Positions 11,743 through 60,608 of a DNA stretch of 64,000 bases are shown here, in pieces. The stretch comes from Panopea generosa (taxonomy: Eukaryota; Mollusca; Bivalvia; Adapedonta; Hiatellidae), in the NCBI GenBank assembly GCA_029582155.1, contig CM055896.1, forward strand, positions 26,255,184 to 26,319,183, written 5' to 3'. Both the position numbers and the translations under genes were made by a program. Numbering within the stretch: position 1 is the stretch's first letter; the number at the start of each line of letters is the position of its first letter. Below the pieces are notes generated by a model that was given only the letters and a program-made list of their open reading frames with translations, was not told the DNA's origin and did no database searches.

Positions 11743-12745
11743 TACGAGGGATGATCAAAAAATAAATGAGCTTTTGTCATATCTTGAAATCAGGTTGAAC
11801 TATTTCATTCAAATCTTCACTACTGGTAGCATGTTTACAAAAAAAAAATATTCTAAATTCTCTAAGTATTTTATCTCCGCGTTTACTGATAAAAAAGTTA
11901 TGGGAATCCATTATGTAGGATCAAGGTAGATCAGGGTAGAGACAGAGTTGGTTAGATCAGTTGAAGAATTTGTTATCCAATACAAGCGCATAACAATACG
12001 GGAGATCGCGAAGGAAGTTGGAGTGAGTTACAGTTCCGCTTGGACAATAACAAGACCTAGATTCGATGAATTTTGCAACATTTCCTCAGGTATTTTGTTA
12101 TTTTGATTAATTGATACAATGCATTGATAATAAAGAGGTTAACATAATGTCATGTACGTGGCAGAGAAGTGTCTATAAGTCATTATAGCTGAAAGAGTGA
12201 TAACTGACCAAGATACCATTAATATATGGTATGTATGCCTGCAAGTAAGCACGTTAAATATTGCAATTGTTTATTTACAAAATACTTAAAATAAATAGTA
12301 CAGACAATTTTTTACATATTTTAAAAATGTCAGGTAAAATCATAATTGGAAGGTAGGCATTTTACATCAATGACAAAACTATGCTCGTCCACTCAGATGA
12401 TTCCGCAGCAATATAATGAATTATTGGTACAGTGCCATATACAATAGATAGGTCCATTGGTATCACCAATGTGTGCAGGCAGAGGGTCACTACTTTGAAA
12501 AAAACTGAACGTTTTGACATTACAATTGCTTTAGCAACTCCTAGAAGTTAAGAACGTTGGTGCACTGCTACACATTCACACAGATGACTGTATTGAATAG
12601 AGTGCTGGTACTGGTAATAGTAGAATGTAATTTTGTACATTTATCTAAGATATATTACACTACCTGATGTTCAAATATGCAATTAATGGAGCATACTGCT
12701 GAAGATATTAAAAAAGTACACATGTATTTTGATCACCCCTTGTGT
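11743..12745 (+). mobile_element. Degenerate mariner (Tc1/mariner) element
   Basis: The left end CGAGGGATGATCAAAAAATA is mirrored near 12710-12745, where the reverse complement reads CAAGGGGTGATCAAAATACA. Both are mariner-like ends, and TA precedes the left one. At 11936-12106 one frame encodes EEFVIQYKRITIREIAKEVG then VSYSSAWTI, the helix-turn-helix of mariner transposases (compare LTVREIAEEVGIS). The rest of the transposase, including the catalytic acidic residues, is not recognisable. The element is an old fragment. Confidence 0.75.
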
Positions 12746-13000
12746 GTACCCAGAACATGCTGTGACAGAACTGTTATGATTATATAAAATCAATTACTAT
12801 TTGATAATGTAAATTAAGTCCACAAAGTGATAACTGATAAACTAACTGGAATGTCCTAACAATATGGACATATTTTATAGTGTTAGTGTTCATGATGTAT
12901 CAATTGAATCCCATGTAACATGTAGGAGTAGAGGATATGAGGTACAGATGTACCAGTATTACTTTGTAATATTGTAAAGCCAAAAATGAGCATAATTGAT
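12746..13000. other. Non-coding sequence up to the gap
   Basis: AT-rich sequence with no recognisable exon; scanned on the minus strand for the missing TMEM144 C terminus without success. Confidence 0.5.
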
Positions 13001-13500
13001 NNNNNNNNNNNNNNNNNNNNNNNNNNNNNNNNNNNNNNNNNNNNNNNNNNNNNNNNNNNNNNNNNNNNNNNNNNNNNNNNNNNNNNNNNNNNNNNNNNNN
13101 NNNNNNNNNNNNNNNNNNNNNNNNNNNNNNNNNNNNNNNNNNNNNNNNNNNNNNNNNNNNNNNNNNNNNNNNNNNNNNNNNNNNNNNNNNNNNNNNNNNN
13201 NNNNNNNNNNNNNNNNNNNNNNNNNNNNNNNNNNNNNNNNNNNNNNNNNNNNNNNNNNNNNNNNNNNNNNNNNNNNNNNNNNNNNNNNNNNNNNNNNNNN
13301 NNNNNNNNNNNNNNNNNNNNNNNNNNNNNNNNNNNNNNNNNNNNNNNNNNNNNNNNNNNNNNNNNNNNNNNNNNNNNNNNNNNNNNNNNNNNNNNNNNNN
13401 NNNNNNNNNNNNNNNNNNNNNNNNNNNNNNNNNNNNNNNNNNNNNNNNNNNNNNNNNNNNNNNNNNNNNNNNNNNNNNNNNNNNNNNNNNNNNNNNNNNN
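13001..13500. other. Assembly gap (500 N)
   Basis: Exactly 500 unknown bases, a conventional placeholder size, so the true distance is not known. The gap lies about 530 bases past TMEM144 exon 9 in the direction of transcription, so it is one candidate place for the missing last exon. Apparent open frames across it are artefacts of the N run. Confidence 1.
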
Positions 13501-14028
13501 CTAAATATTGCATTTAGAGACACTGTGGTTCAATATGTAAGTGTATCTAAATATTGTATCTAAAGATATTGTGTGTTCCACCTTTTAATTACTTTTGCAT
13601 GATAGTGTCACAGTGATCATGAGCCTGAAATGCAATTCAGATCTTCATCTTGTGGTAAGAAGTTATTTTGAAGTTTAGATGATGTACATGTTTACATATA
13701 GACATGATATCTTGAAAATTTTGTAAAATAATTTATGGACTCTTATAACCAAATTTTGTATCCCAAAAACCTTTATAATGAGACATGTAGGACAGTAACT
13801 GGCTTGATTTCTTTTTTATTTCTTCAAACCATTCTTCAAAATAACAATTTGCAAGAATCAGAAAAGTGAACACTTCAGTAATTACACACAGTACAATGTT
13901 TATACAGACTCCAAACTATCCATTTATCCACAAACTTATTTAAAAACAGTATTTAAAACAATATCTTTGAAGAAGCACAAAAATATTTCACATTGTTATA
14001 AAATACACTTGAAATAAGGATCACATAC
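13501..14028. other. Intron sequence after TMEM144 exon 9
   Basis: It follows the exon 9 donor on the minus strand. No acceptor plus frame encoding a glycine-led hydrophobic C terminus was found, so the last intron extends at least to the gap. Confidence 0.6.
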
Positions 14029-51137
<37,109 letters not shown>

Positions 51138-51164
51138 TCACATTTACTATTACTGAAGATGTCA

Positions 51165-51213
51165 CTGAAATGAAAAACATATTATTGAAAAGAAAAACAT
51201 ATCACTGAAATGA
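51165..51213. repeat. Short repeat of CACTGAAATGAAAAACATAT, left part
   Basis: Three imperfect copies of a roughly 19-20-bp unit. The same unit resumes at 52328-52446, so this small array seems to be split by the element at 51214-52327. Confidence 0.7.
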
Positions 51214-52327
51214 ACAAGAATTCCGCGGAATGATATGTCTCACCATGTCCGCTTTGACCAATAATACACACATGGGAGAGAAAAAAATTAAAATATTATA
51301 TTCATGCAAGAGTTATCTAACTTTGTTAATGTAGTAAGTTTAATGACTAAGAAATATTGTAGGAACCATTGTGTGAAGTTTCGAACAAATACATTAAGTG
51401 ATTTTTTAGATATGAACTTGATGGTAGCTGCACACAAAACTTTAACTTTAAGTAAAACATATTTAAATAATATTCTTTAACCATTATTTCTAAGTAAAAC
51501 ATATTTAAAAAAAAAAAAATTAAAAATAAAAAAAGAATATTTTTTTTTTAAATAAATTAAAAAAAAAAAGTACTCAGCATCTGCATCATATAATGTTATG
51601 CAGGGTGTTAGTTGTAACTATGATCCAAGTATATGAGTGTCCTAGCACTAGTACTTATTGAGAAATAGTGTAAAAATGAAAACTTAACATTGGAGGTAAA
51701 TGCAAAATTCAGCATTAAACAATGTCAATGGACCATGCAATATAGGTCACACTCAGCATCTGCAGTATATAATGTGATGCAGGGTGTTAGTTGTAACTAT
51801 GATCCAAGTATGAGTGTCCTAGCACTTGTACTTGTTGAGAAATAGTGTAAAAACGAAAACTTAACGCTGGAGGTAAATGCAAAATTCAGCATCAAACAAA
51901 GTCAATGGACCATACAATGTAGGTCATACTCAGCATCTGCAGTGTATAATGTGATGCAGGGTGTTAGTTGTAACTATGATCCAAGTATGAGTGTCCTAGC
52001 ACTTGTACTTGTTGAGAAATAGTGTAAAAACGAAAACTTAACATTGGAGGTAAATGCAAAATTCAGCATCAAACAATGTCAATGGACCATGCAATGTAGG
52101 TCATACTCAGCATCTGCAGTGTATAATGTGATGCAGGGTATTAGTTGTAACTATGATCCAAGTATGAGTGTCCTAGCACTTGTACTTGTTGAGAAATAGA
52201 CTAAGTGTAAAAACAAAAACTTAACGTTGGAGCTAAAATAAATGTTTGACGCCGCCGCTGCCATCGCAATTGATGGAAAAGCAACACCTTAATCTTGCTT
52301 TTGCTCCTTCGTCGTGGCGAGACAAAA
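51214..52327 (+). mobile_element. Dispersed bivalve element carrying a 177-bp array
   Basis: It starts near ACAAGAATTCCGCGGAATGA and ends CTTCGTCGTGGCGAGACAAA, both typical ends of a bivalve dispersed repeat. TTTGACGCCGCCGCTGCC lies before the tail. The part at 51296-51470 matches the repeats at 17125-17270. It appears complete and sits inside a short tandem repeat. No protein is encoded. Confidence 0.65.
51571..52226. repeat. 177-bp tandem repeat, about 3.7 copies
   Basis: ACTCAGCATCTGCA starts copies at 51572, 51751, 51928 and 52105 (spacing 179, 177, 177). Copies 2-4 are nearly identical. The last runs straight into the 3' part of the host element. Confidence 0.95.
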
Positions 52328-52446
52328 ACATATCACTGAATTGAAAAACAATTATATAAAATATATCACTGAAATGAAAAACATATCACTAAAATGAAAA
52401 ACAATTATATATAATCATGTCACTGAAATGAAAAACATATTATTGA
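52328..52446. repeat. Short repeat of CACTGAAATGAAAAACATAT, right part
   Basis: Five or so imperfect copies, including TATCACTGAAATGAAAAACA, interspersed with AATTATATA segments; continues the repeat of 51165-51213. Confidence 0.7.
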
Positions 52447-55400
52447 AATAGTGTATTGTCTCTATTATAACTATCCATGTCAGACATTGTGTGTATGTGT
52501 TTGTTGTATTGTCTCTATTGTAACTATCCATGTCTGACATTGTGTGTATGTGTTTGTTGTATTGTCTCCATTGTAACTATCCATGTCAGACATTGTGTGT
52601 ATGTGTTTGTTGTTCTGTCTCTATAGTAACTATCCATGTCAGACATTGTGTGTGTGTTTGTTGTATTGTCTGTATTGTAACTATCCATATCAGACAGTGT
52701 GTGTATGTGTTTGTTGTATTGTCGGTATTGTAACTATTCATGTCAGACATTGTGTGTATGTGTTTGTTGTGTTGCCTGTATTGTAACTATCCATGTCAGA
52801 CACTGTGTGTATGTGTTTGTTGTATTGTCGGTATTGTAACTATCCATGTCAGACATTGTGTGTATGTGTCAGTTGTATTGTCTGTATTGTAACTATCCAT
52901 GTCAGATATTGTATGTGAGTGTTTGTTGTGTTGTCTCTATAGTAACTATCCATGTCTGTCTATTGTAACTATCCATGTCTGACATTGTGTGTGAGTGTTT
53001 GTTGTATTGTCTCTATTGTAACTATCCATGTCACACATTGTGTGTGAGTGTTTGTTGTATTGTCTCTATTGTAACTATCCATGTCAGACATTGTTGGTAT
53101 GTGTCAGTTGTATTGTCTGTATTGTAACTATCCATGTCAGACATTGTATGTATGTGTTTGTTGTATTGTCTGTATTGTAACTATTGATGTCAGACATTGT
53201 GTGTGAGTGTTTGTTGTATTGTCTCTATTGTAACTATCCATGTCAGACATTGTGTGTATGTGTCAGTTGTATTGTCTGTATTGTGACTACCCATGTCAGA
53301 CATTATGTGTGAGTGTTTGATGTATTGTCTCTATTGTAACTATCCATGTCAGACATTATGTGTATGTGTCAGTTGTATTGCCTGTATTGTAACTACCCAT
53401 GTCAGACATTGTGTGTATGTGTCAGTTGTATTGTCTGTATTGTAACTATCCATGTCAGACATTGTGTGTGAGTGTTTGTTGTATTGTCTCTATTGTAACT
53501 ATCCATGTCAGACATTGTGTGTGAGTGTTTGTTGTATTGTCTCTATTGTAACTATCCATGTCAGACATTGTGTGTATGTGTCAGTTGTATTGTCTGTATT
53601 GTAACTACCCATGTCAGACATTGTGTGTGAGTGTTTGTTGTATTGTCTTTATTGTAACTATACATGTCAGACATTGTGTGTGAGTGTTTGTTGTATTGTC
53701 TCTAATGTAACTATCCATGTCAGACATTGTGTGTGTTTGTTGTATTGTCTGTATTGCAACTATCAATATCAGACAGTGTGTGTATGTGTTTGTTGTATTG
53801 TCGGTATTGTAACTATCCATGTCAGACATTGTGTGTATGTGTTTGTTGTATTGCCTGTATTGTAACTATCCATGTCAGACATTGTGTGTATGTGTCAGTT
53901 GTATTGTCTCTATTATAACTATCCATGTCAGACATTGTGTGCGAGTGTTTGTTGTATTGTCTCTATTGTAACTATCCATGTCAGACATTGTATGTGAGTG
54001 TTTGTTGTATTATCTCTATTGTAACTATCCATGTCTGACATTGTGTGTGAGTGTTTGTTGTATTGTCTCTATTATAACTATCCATATCACACATTGTGTG
54101 TGAGTGTTTGTTGTATTGTCTCTATTGTAACTATCCATGTCAGACATTGTGTGTATGTGTCAGTTGTATTGTCTCTATTGTAACTATCCATATCAGACAT
54201 TGTATGTGAGTGTTTGTTGTATTGTCTCTATTGTAACTATCCATGTCAGACATTGTGTGTGAGTGTTTGTTGTATTGTCTCTATTGTAACTACCCATGTC
54301 AGACATTGTGTGCGAGTATTTGTTGTATTGTCTCTATTGTAACTATCCATGTCAGACATTGTATGTGAGTGTTTGTTGTATTATCTCTATTGTAACTATC
54401 CATGTCTGACATTGTGTGTGAGTGTTTGTTGTATTGTCTCTATTATAACTATCCATGTCACACATTGTGTGTGAGTGTTTGTTGTATTGTCTCTATTGTA
54501 ACTATCCATGTCAGACATTGTGTGTATGTGTCAGTTGTATTGTCTCTATTGTAACTATCCATGTCAGACATTGTATGTGAGTGTTTGTTGTATTGTCTCT
54601 ATTGTAACTATCCATGTCAGACATTGTGTGTGAGTGTTTGTTGTATTGTCTCCATTGTAACTACCCATGTCAGACATTGTGTGTATGTGTCAGTTGTATT
54701 GTCTGTATTGTAACTATCAATGTCAGACATTGTGTGTATGTGTTTGTTGTATTGTGGGTATTGTAACTATCCATGTCAGACATTGTGTGTATAAGTCAGT
54801 TGTATTGTCTGTATTGTAACTATCCATGTCAGACATTGAATGTATGTGTTTGTTGTATTGTGTGTATTGTAACTATTCATGTCAGACATTGTGTATGAGT
54901 GTTTGTTGTATTGTCTTTATTGTAACTATCCATATCAGACATTGTGTATATGTGTTTGTTGTATTGTGTGTATTGTAACTATCCATGTCTGACATTGTAT
55001 GTGAGTGTTTGTTGTATTGTCTCTATTGTAACTATCTATGTCAGACATTGTGTGTGAGTGTTTGTTGTATTGTCTTTATTGTAACTATCCATGTCAGACA
55101 GTGTGTGTATGTGTTTGTTGTATTGTCTCTATTGTAACTATCCATGTCAGACATTGTGTGTGAGTGTTTGTTGTATTGTCTCTATTGTAACTATCCATGC
55201 CAGACACTGTGTGTGAGTGTTTGTTGTATTGTCTCTATTGTAACTATCCATGTCAGACATTGTGTGTATGGGTCAGTTGTATTGCCTGTATTGTAACTAC
55301 CCATGTCAGACATTGTGTGTGAGTGTTTGTTGTATTGTCTTTATTGTAACTATACATGTCAGACATTGTGTGTATGTGTTTGTTGTATTGCCTGTATTGT

Positions 55401-58400
55401 AACTATCCATGTCAGACATTGTGTGTATGTGTCAGTTGTATTGTCTCTATTATAACTATCCATGTCAGACATTGTGTGCGAGTGTTTGTTGTATTGTCTC
55501 TATTGTAACTATCCATGTCAGACATTGTATGTGAGTGTTTGTTGTATTATCTCTATTGTAACTATCCATGTCTGACATTGTGTGTGAGTGTTTGTTGTAT
55601 TGTCTCTATTATAACTATCCATATCACACATTGTGTGTGAGTGTTTGTTGTATTGTCTCTATTGTAACTATCCATGTCAGACATTGTGTGTATGTGTCAG
55701 TTGTATTGTCTCTATTGTAACTATCCATATCAGACATTGTATGTGAGTGTTTGTTGTATTGTCTCTATTGTAACTATCCATGTCAGACATTGTGTGTGAG
55801 TGTTTGTTGTATTGTCTCTATTGTAACTACCCATGTCAGACATTGTGTGCGAGTATTTGTTGTATTGTCTCTATTGTAACTATCCATGTCAGACATTGTA
55901 TGTGAGTGTTTGTTGTATTATCTCTATTGTAACTATCCATGTCTGACATTGTGTGTGAGTGTTTGTTGTATTGTCTCTATTATAACTATCCATGTCACAC
56001 ATTGTGTGTGAGTGTTTGTTGTATTGTCTCTATTGTAACTATCCATGTCAGACATTGTGTGTATGTGTCAGTTGTATTGTCTCTATTGTAACTATCCATG
56101 TCAGACATTGTATGTGAGTGTTTGTTGTATTGTCTCTATTGTAACTATCCATGTCAGACATTGTGTGTGAGTGTTTGTTGTATTGTCTCCATTGTAACTA
56201 CCCATGTCAGACATTGTGTGTATGTGTCAGTTGTATTGTCTGTATTGTAACTATCAATGTCAGACATTGTGTGTATGTGTTTGTTGTATTGTGGGTATTG
56301 TAACTATCCATGTCAGACATTGTGTGTATCAGTCAGTTGTATTGTCTGTATTGTAACTATCCATGTCAGACATTGAATGTATGTGTTTGTTGTATTGTGT
56401 GTATTGTAACTATTCATGTCAGACATTGTGTATGAGTGTTTGTTGTATTGTCTTTATTGTAACTATCCATATCAGACATTGTGTATATGTGTTTGTTGTA
56501 TTGTGTGTATTGTAACTATCCATGTCTGACATTGTATGTGAGTGTTTGTTGTATTGTCTCTATTGTAACTATCTATGTCAGACATTGTGTGTGAGTGTTT
56601 GTTGTATTGTCTTTATTGTAACTATCCATGTCAGACAGTGTGTGTATGTGTTTGTTGTATTGTCTCTATTGTAACTATCCATGTCAGACATTGTGTGTGA
56701 GTGTTTGTTGTATTGTCTCTATTGTAACTATCCATGCCAGACACTGTGTGTGAGTGTTTGTTGTATTGTCTCTATTGTAACTATCCATGTCAGACATTGT
56801 GTGTATGGGTCAGTTGTATTGCCTGTATTGTAACTACCCATGTCAGACATTGTGTGTGAGTGTTTGTTGTATTGTCTCTATTGTAACTATCCATGTCAGA
56901 CATTGTGTGTGAGTGTTTGTTGTATTGTCTCTATTATAACTATCCATGTCAGACATTGTGTGTATGTGTCAGTTGTATTGTCTGTATTATAACTACCCAT
57001 GTCAGACATTGTGTGTATGTGTTTGTTGTATTGTCTCTACTGTAACTATCCATGTCAGACATTGTGTGTGTGTGTTTGTTGTATTGTCTCTACTGAAACT
57101 ATCCATGTCAGACATTGAGTGTGTGTGTTTGTTGTATTGTCTCTATTGTAACTATCCATGTCAGACATTGTGTGTGAGTGTTTGTTGTATTGTCTCTATT
57201 GTAAATATCCATGTCAGACATTGTGTGTATGTGTCAGTTGTATTGTATGTATTGTAACTACCCATGTCAGACATTGTGTGTGAGTGTTTGTTGTATTGTC
57301 TCTATTGTAACTATTCATGTCAGACATTGTGTGTGAGTGTTTGTTGTATTGTCTCTATTGTATCTATCCATGTCAGACATTGTGTGTATGTGTCAGTTGT
57401 ATTGTCTCTATTGTAACTATCCATGTCAGACATTGTGTGTGAGTGTTTGTTGTATTGTTTCTATTGTAACTATCCATGTCAGACACTGTGTGTGAGTGTT
57501 TGTTGTATTGTCTCTATTGTAACTATCCATGTCAGACATTGTGTGTATGTGTCAGTTTTTTTGTCTGTATTGTAACTATCCATGTTAGACATTGTGTGTG
57601 AGTGTTTGTTGTATTGTCTCTATTGTAACTATCCATGCCAGACATTGTGTGTGAGTGTTTGTTGTATTGTCTCTATTGTAACTATCCATGTCAGACATTG
57701 TGTGTATGTGTCAGTTGTATTGTCTGTATTGTAAATACCCATGTCAGACATTGTGTGTGAGTGTTTGTTGTATTGTCTCTATTGTAACTATCCATGTCAA
57801 ACATTGTGTGTGAGTGTTTGTTGTATTGTCTCTATTATAACTATCCATGTCAGACATTGTGTGTATGTGTCAGTTGTATTGTCTGTATTGTAACTACCAA
57901 TGTCAGACATTGTGTGTATGTGTTTGTTGTATTGTCTCTACTGTAACTATCCATGTCAGACATTGTGTGTGTGTGTTTGTTGTATTGTCTCTACTGAAAC
58001 TATCCATGTCAGACATTGAGTGTGTGTGTTTGTTGTATTGTCTCTATTGTAACTATCCATGTCAGACATTGTGTGTGAGTGTTTGTTGTATTGTCTCTAT
58101 TGTAAATATCCATGTCAGACATTGTGTGTATGTGTTTGTTGTATTGTTTCTATTGTAACTATCCATGTCACACATTGTGTATGTGTTTGTTGTATTGTTT
58201 CTATTGTAACTATCCATGTCAGACATTGTGTGTGAGTGTTTGTTGTATTGTCTCTATTGTAACTATCCATGTCACACATTGTGTGTGAGTGTTTGTTGTA
58301 TTGTATCTATTGTAACTATCCATGTCAGACATTGTGTGTGTGTGTTTGTTGTATTGTCTCTACTGAAACTATCCATGTCAGACATTGAGTGTGTGTGTTT

Positions 58401-59262
58401 GTTGTATTGTCTCTATTGTAACTATCCATGTCACACATTGTGTGTGAGTGTTTGTTGTATTGTCTCTATTGTAAATATCCATGTCAGACATTGTGTGTAT
58501 GTGTTTGTTGTATTGTCTCTACTGTAACTATCCATATCAGACATTGTTTGTGTGTGTTTGTTGTATTGTCTCTACTGTAACTATCAATGTCAGACATTGA
58601 GTGGGTGTGTTTGTTGTATTGTCTCTATTGTAACTATCCATGTCAGACATTGTGTGTATGTGTTTGTTGTATTGTCTCTACTGTAACTATCCATGTCAGA
58701 CATTGTGTGAGTATTGGTTGTATTGCCTCTATTGTAACTATCCATGTCAGACATTGTCAAAGTGTTTGTTGTATTGTCTCTATTGTAAGTATCCATGTCA
58801 GACATTGTGTGTATGTGTTTGTTGTATTGTCTATATGGTAACTATCCATGTCAGACATTGTGTGTATGTGTTTGTTGTATTGTTTCTATTGTAACTATCC
58901 ATGTCACACATTGTGTGAGTGTTTGTTGTATTGTCTGTATTGTAACTATCCATGTCAGACATTGTGTGAGTGTTTGTTGTATTGTCTCTATTGTAACTAT
59001 CCATGTCAGACATTGTGTGAGTGTTTGTTGTATTGTCTGTATTGTAACTATCCATCTCAGACATTGTGTGAGTGTTTGTTGCATTGTCTCTATTGTAACT
59101 ATCCATGTCAGACATTGTGTGAGTGTTTGTTGTATTGTCTCTATTGTAATTATCCATGTCAGACATTGTATGAGTGTTTGTTGTATTGTCTCTATTGTAA
59201 CTATCCATGTCAGACATTGTGTGAGTGTTTGTTGTATTGTCTCTATTGTAACCATCCATGCC
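52447..59262. repeat. 53-bp minisatellite (family B), about 128 copies, with higher-order repeats
   Basis: The unit is TCTCTATTGTAACTATCCAT, GTCAGACATTGTGTGTGAGT, GTTTGTTGTATTG. It contains the near-perfect palindrome ATGTCAGACAT. Blocks recur at exact unit multiples: 1,537 (29 units), 371 (7 units) and 901 (17 units). From 58910 the unit loses two bases (GTGTGAGTG), becoming 51 bp. Many short open frames on both strands are shadows. Confidence 0.95.
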
Positions 59263-59545
59263 ATATGTTTTTGAATAGTTAAAGAATAAATCAGCTATGT
59301 GTGTGAAGTAACATGCATATAATTCACATTTTGACATCATAGACAAAATTAAGCATGTTATCATTAAATACAGTTGGTAAATGTCAACAATTAACATTGA
59401 ATGTTGTAATGTCACTGTTTGCTGTCATGCGGTTTAATTAAATTGCCCATGTCTGACTGGATTACCGATACTATATAAACAGTGTGACAGTGGGTTAATG
59501 TCAATCAATCAAATTGCAGCACACAAAATAAGCATCTGGTGAATA
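59263..59545. other. Linker between the 53-bp and 23-bp arrays
   Basis: Ordinary AT-rich sequence without recognised feature. TGTCTGACTGGATTACCGAT at 59450 looks like a dispersed-repeat piece. Confidence 0.5.
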
Positions 59546-59583
59546 TTTAATGAATGAATGAATAGGGTTTTAAGGCGTATACC
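59546..59583 (+). mobile_element. Head of the TAGGGTTTTACGGCG dispersed element, third copy
   Basis: TTAATGAATGAATGAATAGG then GTTTTAAGGCGTATACCACT matches 4740-4766 almost base for base. The 23-bp array starts immediately after. Confidence 0.75.
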
Positions 59584-60608
59584 ACTGTTACACATAAATG
59601 TACACCATTGTTACACATGCATGTACATCACAGTTACACATACATGTACACCACTGTTACACATACATGTACAACAATGTTACACATACATGTATACCAC
59701 TGTTACACATACAAGTACACCATTGTTATACATATATGTACACTGCTGTTACACATGCATGTACATCACAGTTACACATACATGTACAATACTGTTACAC
59801 ATACATGTATACCACTGTTACACATACATGTATGCCACTGTTACACATACATGTACACCATTGTTACACATACATGGACATCATTGTTATACATACATGT
59901 ACATCACTGTTACATATACATGTACACCACTGTTTGCAAATACATGTACACCACTGTTACACATACATGTACACCATTGTTACACATACATCACTATAAC
60001 ACATAGATGTACACTATTGTTATACATACATGTACATCATTGTTACACAAACATGTACACCATTGTTTGGCATACATGTATATCATTGTTTCAATTATAT
60101 GTCCATCATTGTTACACATACATGTACACCACTGTTACATTTAAGTGCACAATATTGTTACACATATGTGTACATCATTGTTACACATATGCATAAACCA
60201 TTGTTACACATACATATACACCACTGTTACACATACAGGTACATAGATGTTACACATACATGTACACCATTGTTAAACATACATATTCATCATTGTTACA
60301 TATACATGCATATCACATGTTAGACATACATGTACATTATTGTTACACATATGTGTACATCCTTGTTATGCATACATAATTATACACCACTGTTACACAT
60401 ACATGTACATTATTGTTACACATACATGTACATCATTGTTAGACATGTATGTACACCACTGTTACACTTACATGTACACAACTGTTATACATATATGTAC
60501 ATCACTGTTACATACACATGTACACCACTGTTACAAATTCATGTACATTACTGTTACACATATATGTTCACCATTGTTATACATACATGTACACCACTGT
60601 TCAACATA
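59580..60608. repeat. 23-bp minisatellite, left block, about 45 copies
   Basis: The unit is TACACCACTGTTACACATAC then ATG, with TACATCATTG and TATGCATAC variants. TACATGTA is a perfect palindrome across most junctions. Plus frames of the MYTTVTHTCTPLLHIHVHHC type are open in all three phases. The array continues after the inserted element at 61654. Confidence 0.95.

Noticed and set aside
12900-13523. Open frames crossing the N gap on both strands
   Set aside because: Their length comes from unknown bases.
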